Assembly (NCBI GenBank): GCA_016937725.1
Contig: JAFGVZ010000149.1
Location: 1 to 9,656 of the forward strand
DNA from: Paracoccaceae bacterium
GTDB lineage: Bacteria; Pseudomonadota; Alphaproteobacteria; Rhodobacterales; Rhodobacteraceae
Reading direction: 5' to 3'
DNA: 9,656 nt
The position numbers and the translations under genes were made by a program. Under the pieces are notes generated by a model. It saw only the letters and a list, made by a program, of their open reading frames with translations. It was not told where the DNA came from and did not search any database. Shown one piece after another: positions 7,037-9,656 of the stretch (its first letter is position 1; each line of letters starts with the position of its first letter).

Positions 7037-8008
7037 TTATTCGTCTTGGTAGCGCGCCACGATGGCCGCACCCGTGTCACCGGCGGTCGCCAGCCATTCG
7101 CCGATCATCACCTCGCCGACTTCGGCCAGCTTGGCCGACAGTGCCTCGGACGGTTGCATCACGGTCATGCCGCCCGCTTCCAGACCGGCGATCTTGTCGG
7201 CGGTCTCTGCGGCGGACATTTCCCAACCGCGCGCTTCGGCGGCTTCGGCGGCTGCCAGGATTGCGGCTTGTTCGTCGCCCGATAGGGCTTCAAACGCGCT
7301 CGTATTCACGAACACCATGTTTTTCGGCAACCACGCCTGCGTGTCGATGTAGTGGGTCGTGTAGTCCCATGCTTGCGACGACACCCCGGTCGAGGGCGAG
7401 GTGATCATCCCCGCAATGCGGCCTGTGCTGAAGGCGGTCGGAATATCGCCTGCTTCCACCTGCGTCGGCACCATATCCAGCAATTGCGCCATGCGTTCGG
7501 TGGCAGAGTTATAGGCGCGGAAGCTGATGCCTTGCAGTTGCGCGGGGTCGGTCACTTCTTCGCGCAGGTAAAGCGACTGGCCCGGCCATGGCACAGAGAA
7601 CAGAAGTGTCAGACCTTGCTCGGCCAAAGCCGCCGACACGTCCTCTCGCGAGGCGGCCCAGAGGGCAGCGGCCTCGTCATAGCTGGCGGCAAGGAAGGGG
7701 ATGCTGTCCAGCCCGAAGACCGGGTTCTCGTTCACAAGCTGCGACATCAGGATTTCGCCAATCGGGGCCAGCCCCCGGCGCACCGAATCCTTGATCTGCC
7801 CATGCGCGAACAAGGACCCCGCGGAATGCACGGTAATATCGACGCTGCCGCCAGTGGCTTCGCGCACGTCATCGGCGAATGTCGAAATATTCTGGGTATG
7901 GAACACGCTGTCGCCATAGGGCGTGGGCATGTCCCACGCGGTTTGGGCCAAAGCGGGCGCGGTGGCCAGCGCGAAGAACGCGGCGGCGGTGGTGAAACGA
8001 ATGGTCAT
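7037..8008 (-). CDS. TRAP transporter periplasmic substrate-binding protein (DctP family)
   Basis: This 323-residue secreted protein captures the solute in the periplasm and delivers it to the DctQM permease. It begins MTIRFTTAAAFFALATAPALA, a clear signal peptide with likely cleavage after ALA at residue 21, giving a mature chain starting QTAWDMPTPYG. Typical DctP features are FADDVREATGGSVDITVHSAGSL (45-66), LVNENPVFGLDSIPFL (91-106), ISFRAYNSATERM (161-173), in which R164 corresponds to the conserved arginine that salt-bridges the substrate carboxylate, and NMVFVNTSAFEALSGDEQ (230-247). The ATG at 8008 has AGGGGG about 7 nt upstream; an in-frame extension to 8068 would put 20 residues before the signal peptide and overlap the likely operator. 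The substrate is not readable from sequence. The divergent pxpBC genes suggest 5-oxoproline or a related carboxylate. Confidence 0.94.
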   Translation of the reverse strand: MTIRFTTAAAFFALATAPALAQTAWDMPTPYGDSVFHTQNISTFADDVREATGGSVDITVHSAGSLFAHGQIKDSVRRGLAPIGEILMSQLVNENPVFGLDSIPFLAASYDEAAALWAASREDVSAALAEQGLTLLFSVPWPGQSLYLREEVTDPAQLQGISFRAYNSATERMAQLLDMVPTQVEAGDIPTAFSTGRIAGMITSPSTGVSSQAWDYTTHYIDTQAWLPKNMVFVNTSAFEALSGDEQAAILAAAEAAEARGWEMSAAETADKIAGLEAGGMTVMQPSEALSAKLAEVGEVMIGEWLATAGDTGAAIVARYQDE

Positions 8009-8032
8009 GGTGGACCCCCTGTTGTTGGTGTG

Positions 8033-8050
8033 GCAGCGTTTCGCCGCTGC
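8033..8050 (-). promoter_or_regulatory. Small hairpin in the dctP leader
   Basis: GCAGCG (8033-8038) and CGCTGC (8045-8050) form a 6-bp stem with a 6-nt loop, 25 bp upstream of the dctP start codon and 6 bp from the larger inverted repeat. If transcription starts to its right, the stem would lie in the dctP 5' untranslated region, where it could affect mRNA stability. The stem is short, so this may be incidental. Confidence 0.3.
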
Positions 8051-8056
8051 ATGAAG

Positions 8057-8092
8057 AAACGTTGACAATACATCTACATTTTGTCAACGTTT
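8057..8092. promoter_or_regulatory. Perfect 12-bp inverted repeat, candidate operator of the divergent dctP/pxpB promoters
   Basis: The arms AAACGTTGACAA (8057-8068) and TTGTCAACGTTT (8081-8092) are exact reverse complements separated by a 12-bp AT-rich spacer, so arm centres are 24 bp apart. It is 48 bp upstream of dctP and 60 bp upstream of pxpB, where one site could control both directions. Each arm holds TTGACA read toward the spacer, so each strand carries a -35-like hexamer. The position 17 bp further on is not a convincing -10 box in either direction, so I mark the repeat as a protein-binding site rather than assign promoters. The likeliest binder is the MarR-type regulator encoded after dctM, but that is inference. 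Confidence 0.7.
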
Positions 8093-8152
8093 TTGATATG
8101 AGTTGTGTGTAAGCAGCGAAAATGCCAAGAAATCAGGCAAAAGGACCAAGCC

Positions 8153-8908
8153 ATGACGCGCGTATCCCAGAGCGATTCCACCACAGCGACAGGCTTTCCG
8201 GCCATTCGCACCGTGGGCGTGGACGGGTTTCTGGTCAGTTTTGCGGACAATCTGGACGAGCGCGCGAATCGTGCAGCTCTGGCCTTTCGCGCGGCGCTGG
8301 AACGTGAAAGCTGGCTGGGCGTGGCGGAATGCGCGACCTCGCTTGTCTCGGCCTTTCTGCGGTTCGACCTTGCTGTTTGCGACCATGAAACCTTGCGCGC
8401 GCGTCTGGAAACGCTGCTAGCCAGCCGCGACTGGTATGACGCGCCCTTGCCCGGTGGGCGGCGGCTGTGGCGTGTGCCCGTTATGTTCGGCGGCGATCAT
8501 GGCCCGCAACTGGCGGAAGCGGCAAAGCTGGCGGGCCAGTCGGTCGAGGATGCCATCGCCACGCTCTGCGCCAGCCCGGTGCGGGTGCAGACGATCGGCT
8601 TTGCCCCCGGCCAGCCCTATCTGGGTCAACTGCCCGAAAACTGGGATATTCCCCGCCAGACCGGACTGACGCCCCTAGTGCCGCAGGGCGCGCTTGTGGT
8701 GGCGATCCGACAGTTGATCGTGTTTTCCGTGGGCACACCGACTGGCTGGCGGCATATCGGGCAGACCGGGCTGCGGCTGTTCCGGCCTGAAGCGGATGAT
8801 CCGTTCCTGCTGCGACCGGGCGACGAGGTGCTGTTCTACCCGGCGGATGATCTGGACCGCCTGCGCGCCGCCCCTGATGGCGGCGCGGTTGTAGAGGCGC
8901 TGGCATGA
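8153..8908 (+). CDS. pxpB: 5-oxoprolinase subunit PxpB (KipI / allophanate hydrolase subunit 1 family)
   Basis: This 251-residue cytoplasmic protein is predicted to be one of the three subunits (PxpA, B, C) of the prokaryotic ATP-dependent 5-oxoprolinase, which opens 5-oxoproline to glutamate. Family landmarks are GVDGFLVSFADNLDERAN (22-39), the CATSLVSAFLRFD strand region (60-72), RVPVMFGGDHGPQL (107-120), TIGFAPGQPYLGQLP (147-161), VPQGALVVAIRQL (176-188), TPTGWRHIGQTGLRLF (195-210) and LLRPGDEVLFYP (219-230). The ATG at 8153 has AAGGA 7 nt upstream; an in-frame GTG at 8105 would add 16 residues unlike the family. The last codons overlap the next gene by ATGA, so B and C are translationally coupled. 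The family was formerly annotated as allophanate hydrolase or, in Bacillus, as the KipI kinase inhibitor; the pairing with pxpC and the absence of a urea carboxylase favour oxoprolinase. No pxpA lies in the window. Confidence 0.9.
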   Translation: MTRVSQSDSTTATGFPAIRTVGVDGFLVSFADNLDERANRAALAFRAALERESWLGVAECATSLVSAFLRFDLAVCDHETLRARLETLLASRDWYDAPLPGGRRLWRVPVMFGGDHGPQLAEAAKLAGQSVEDAIATLCASPVRVQTIGFAPGQPYLGQLPENWDIPRQTGLTPLVPQGALVVAIRQLIVFSVGTPTGWRHIGQTGLRLFRPEADDPFLLRPGDEVLFYPADDLDRLRAAPDGGAVVEALA

Positions 8909-9656
8909 CCCGCGCAATCACCATCCACGCGGCCACCGCCGGCGTGACCGTGCAGGACACGGGCCGACCGGGCTATCTGGCGCAGGGCTTGTCGCGCGGG
9001 GGGGCGGCGGACCTGCTGGCCTTGGCCGAGGGCGCGGCGCTTCTGGGCCAGCCCGACCGCTGCGCGGCGCTGGAACTGGCGGGTGGCGCGGTCACGCTGT
9101 CGGCCTCTGACGATATGCGCGTGGCCCTGACGGGGGCCGAAATGCGCGCCACGCTGGATGGGGCACCCTTGGTCTGGGGCGCAAGCCATGCGCTGCCAAT
9201 GGGCGCGATGCTGAAAATCGCGCCCCAGCGCGGTGGCTTTGGATATGTGCATCTGGGCGGCGGGCTGGACGCGCCTGTGCAAATGGGAGCCTGTAGCGCG
9301 CATTTGGCGGCGGGCCTCGGACAAGCGGTGCAAACGGGCGACACGATCGCTGTTGGCGCTGACAAGGGCCACCGCTCCGGCCTGTGCCTGCCTGCGGCGG
9401 CGCTCGACACCACTTTGCGCCTTGTCCCCAGCCTGCAAACTGCGCTCTTCGGTGATGCCGCGCTGGCCCGGCTGGAAGCCACGCCGCTGACCAAAGACGC
9501 GCGCGGCAACCGTATGGGGCAACGTCTGGTCCCCGATGGCGATGGGTTTGCGACCAAGTCGGGCCTGAGCATCTTGTCCGAAACCATCGTGCCCGGCGAC
9601 GTGCAGATCACGGGCGATGGAATGCCTTATGTGCTGCTCTCCGAATGCCAGACCAC
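8905..9656 (+). CDS. pxpC: 5-oxoprolinase subunit PxpC (KipA / biotin-dependent carboxyltransferase family), 3' end beyond the window
   Basis: The frame opens at the ATG at 8905, sharing ATGA with the pxpB stop, and stays open to the window edge, giving the first 250 residues of a protein usually about 330-345 long. It begins MTRAITIHAATAGVTVQDTG followed by RPGYLAQGLSRGGAADLLAL, the standard N-terminus of this family (VQDxGRPGY...G..D). Further landmarks are LELAGGAVTL (56-65), ALTGAEMRATLDG (74-86), GGFGYVHLGGGLDAP (110-124), the conserved GNRMGQRL (201-208), and SGLSILSETIVPGDVQITGDGMPYVLLSECQT, with which the window ends. PxpC works with PxpB and PxpA to cleave 5-oxoproline using ATP. The protein also resembles allophanate hydrolase subunit 2 and Bacillus KipA, older names for the same family. 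The part present shows no break; the remaining C-terminus cannot be judged. Confidence 0.92.
   Translation, partial: MTRAITIHAATAGVTVQDTGRPGYLAQGLSRGGAADLLALAEGAALLGQPDRCAALELAGGAVTLSASDDMRVALTGAEMRATLDGAPLVWGASHALPMGAMLKIAPQRGGFGYVHLGGGLDAPVQMGACSAHLAAGLGQAVQTGDTIAVGADKGHRSGLCLPAAALDTTLRLVPSLQTALFGDAALARLEATPLTKDARGNRMGQRLVPDGDGFATKSGLSILSETIVPGDVQITGDGMPYVLLSECQT

Noticed and set aside
7352..8065. 237-residue plus-strand frame opposite dctP
   Set aside because: It is antisense to a clear DctP protein with signal peptide, has Gly/Arg/His-rich low-information content, and runs through the divergent promoter region.
8836..9522. 228-residue minus-strand frame opposite pxpC
   Set aside because: It is antisense to the well-conserved pxpC frame and is Arg/Gln/Ala-rich without a domain.
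8153..9656. Reading the PxpBC pair as allophanate hydrolase or as KipI/KipA sporulation kinase regulators
   Set aside because: No urea carboxylase or amidase domain is present, and the organism type is not a sporulating Bacillus. The separate small B and C subunits with ATGA overlap fit the 5-oxoprolinase assignment better, although pxpA is not visible here.

Overview
The window looks like chromosomal DNA from a GC-rich alphaproteobacterium, most likely Rhodobacterales (a Roseobacter/Rhodobacter/Roseinatronobacter-type organism). This is inferred from codon use, the style of the proteins, and the combination of an FMN-dependent 2-hydroxyacid dehydrogenase next to pyruvate carboxylase with a TRAP transporter next to pxpBC. 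It is densely coded, with no gap over 150 bp. I saw no RNA genes, insertion sequences or CRISPR repeats.

Left region (1-3780, + strand): the C-terminal end of an FMN-dependent alpha-hydroxyacid (probably L-lactate) dehydrogenase, then a complete single-chain pyruvate carboxylase. If the first enzyme acts on lactate, the pair would run lactate -> pyruvate -> oxaloacetate. A GC-rich hairpin closes pyc and faces the end of the convergent leftward genes.

Middle region (3781-8008, - strand, transcribed right to left): a TRAP transporter in the order periplasmic binding protein (DctP), small permease (DctQ), large permease (DctM), followed by a MarR-type winged-helix regulator that overlaps the end of dctM. 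Then, after a 73-bp gap, comes a YebE/DUF533-like TerB-fold membrane-associated protein. A hairpin with a short U-run sits between dctP and dctQ, where expression of the binding protein is probably uncoupled from that of the permeases.

Right region (8153-9656, + strand): pxpB and the first 250 codons of pxpC, overlapping by ATGA. These encode two subunits of the prokaryotic ATP-dependent 5-oxoprolinase. They diverge from the TRAP operon across a 144-bp intergenic region that carries a perfect 12-bp inverted repeat with a 12-bp spacer.

The most interesting reading is that the TRAP transporter, the MarR-type regulator and PxpBC form one pyroglutamate (5-oxoproline) uptake-and-hydrolysis unit, controlled through the shared divergent operator. 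The enzyme, transporter and regulator family calls are well supported by sequence; the substrate of the transporter and the regulator-operator link are inference.
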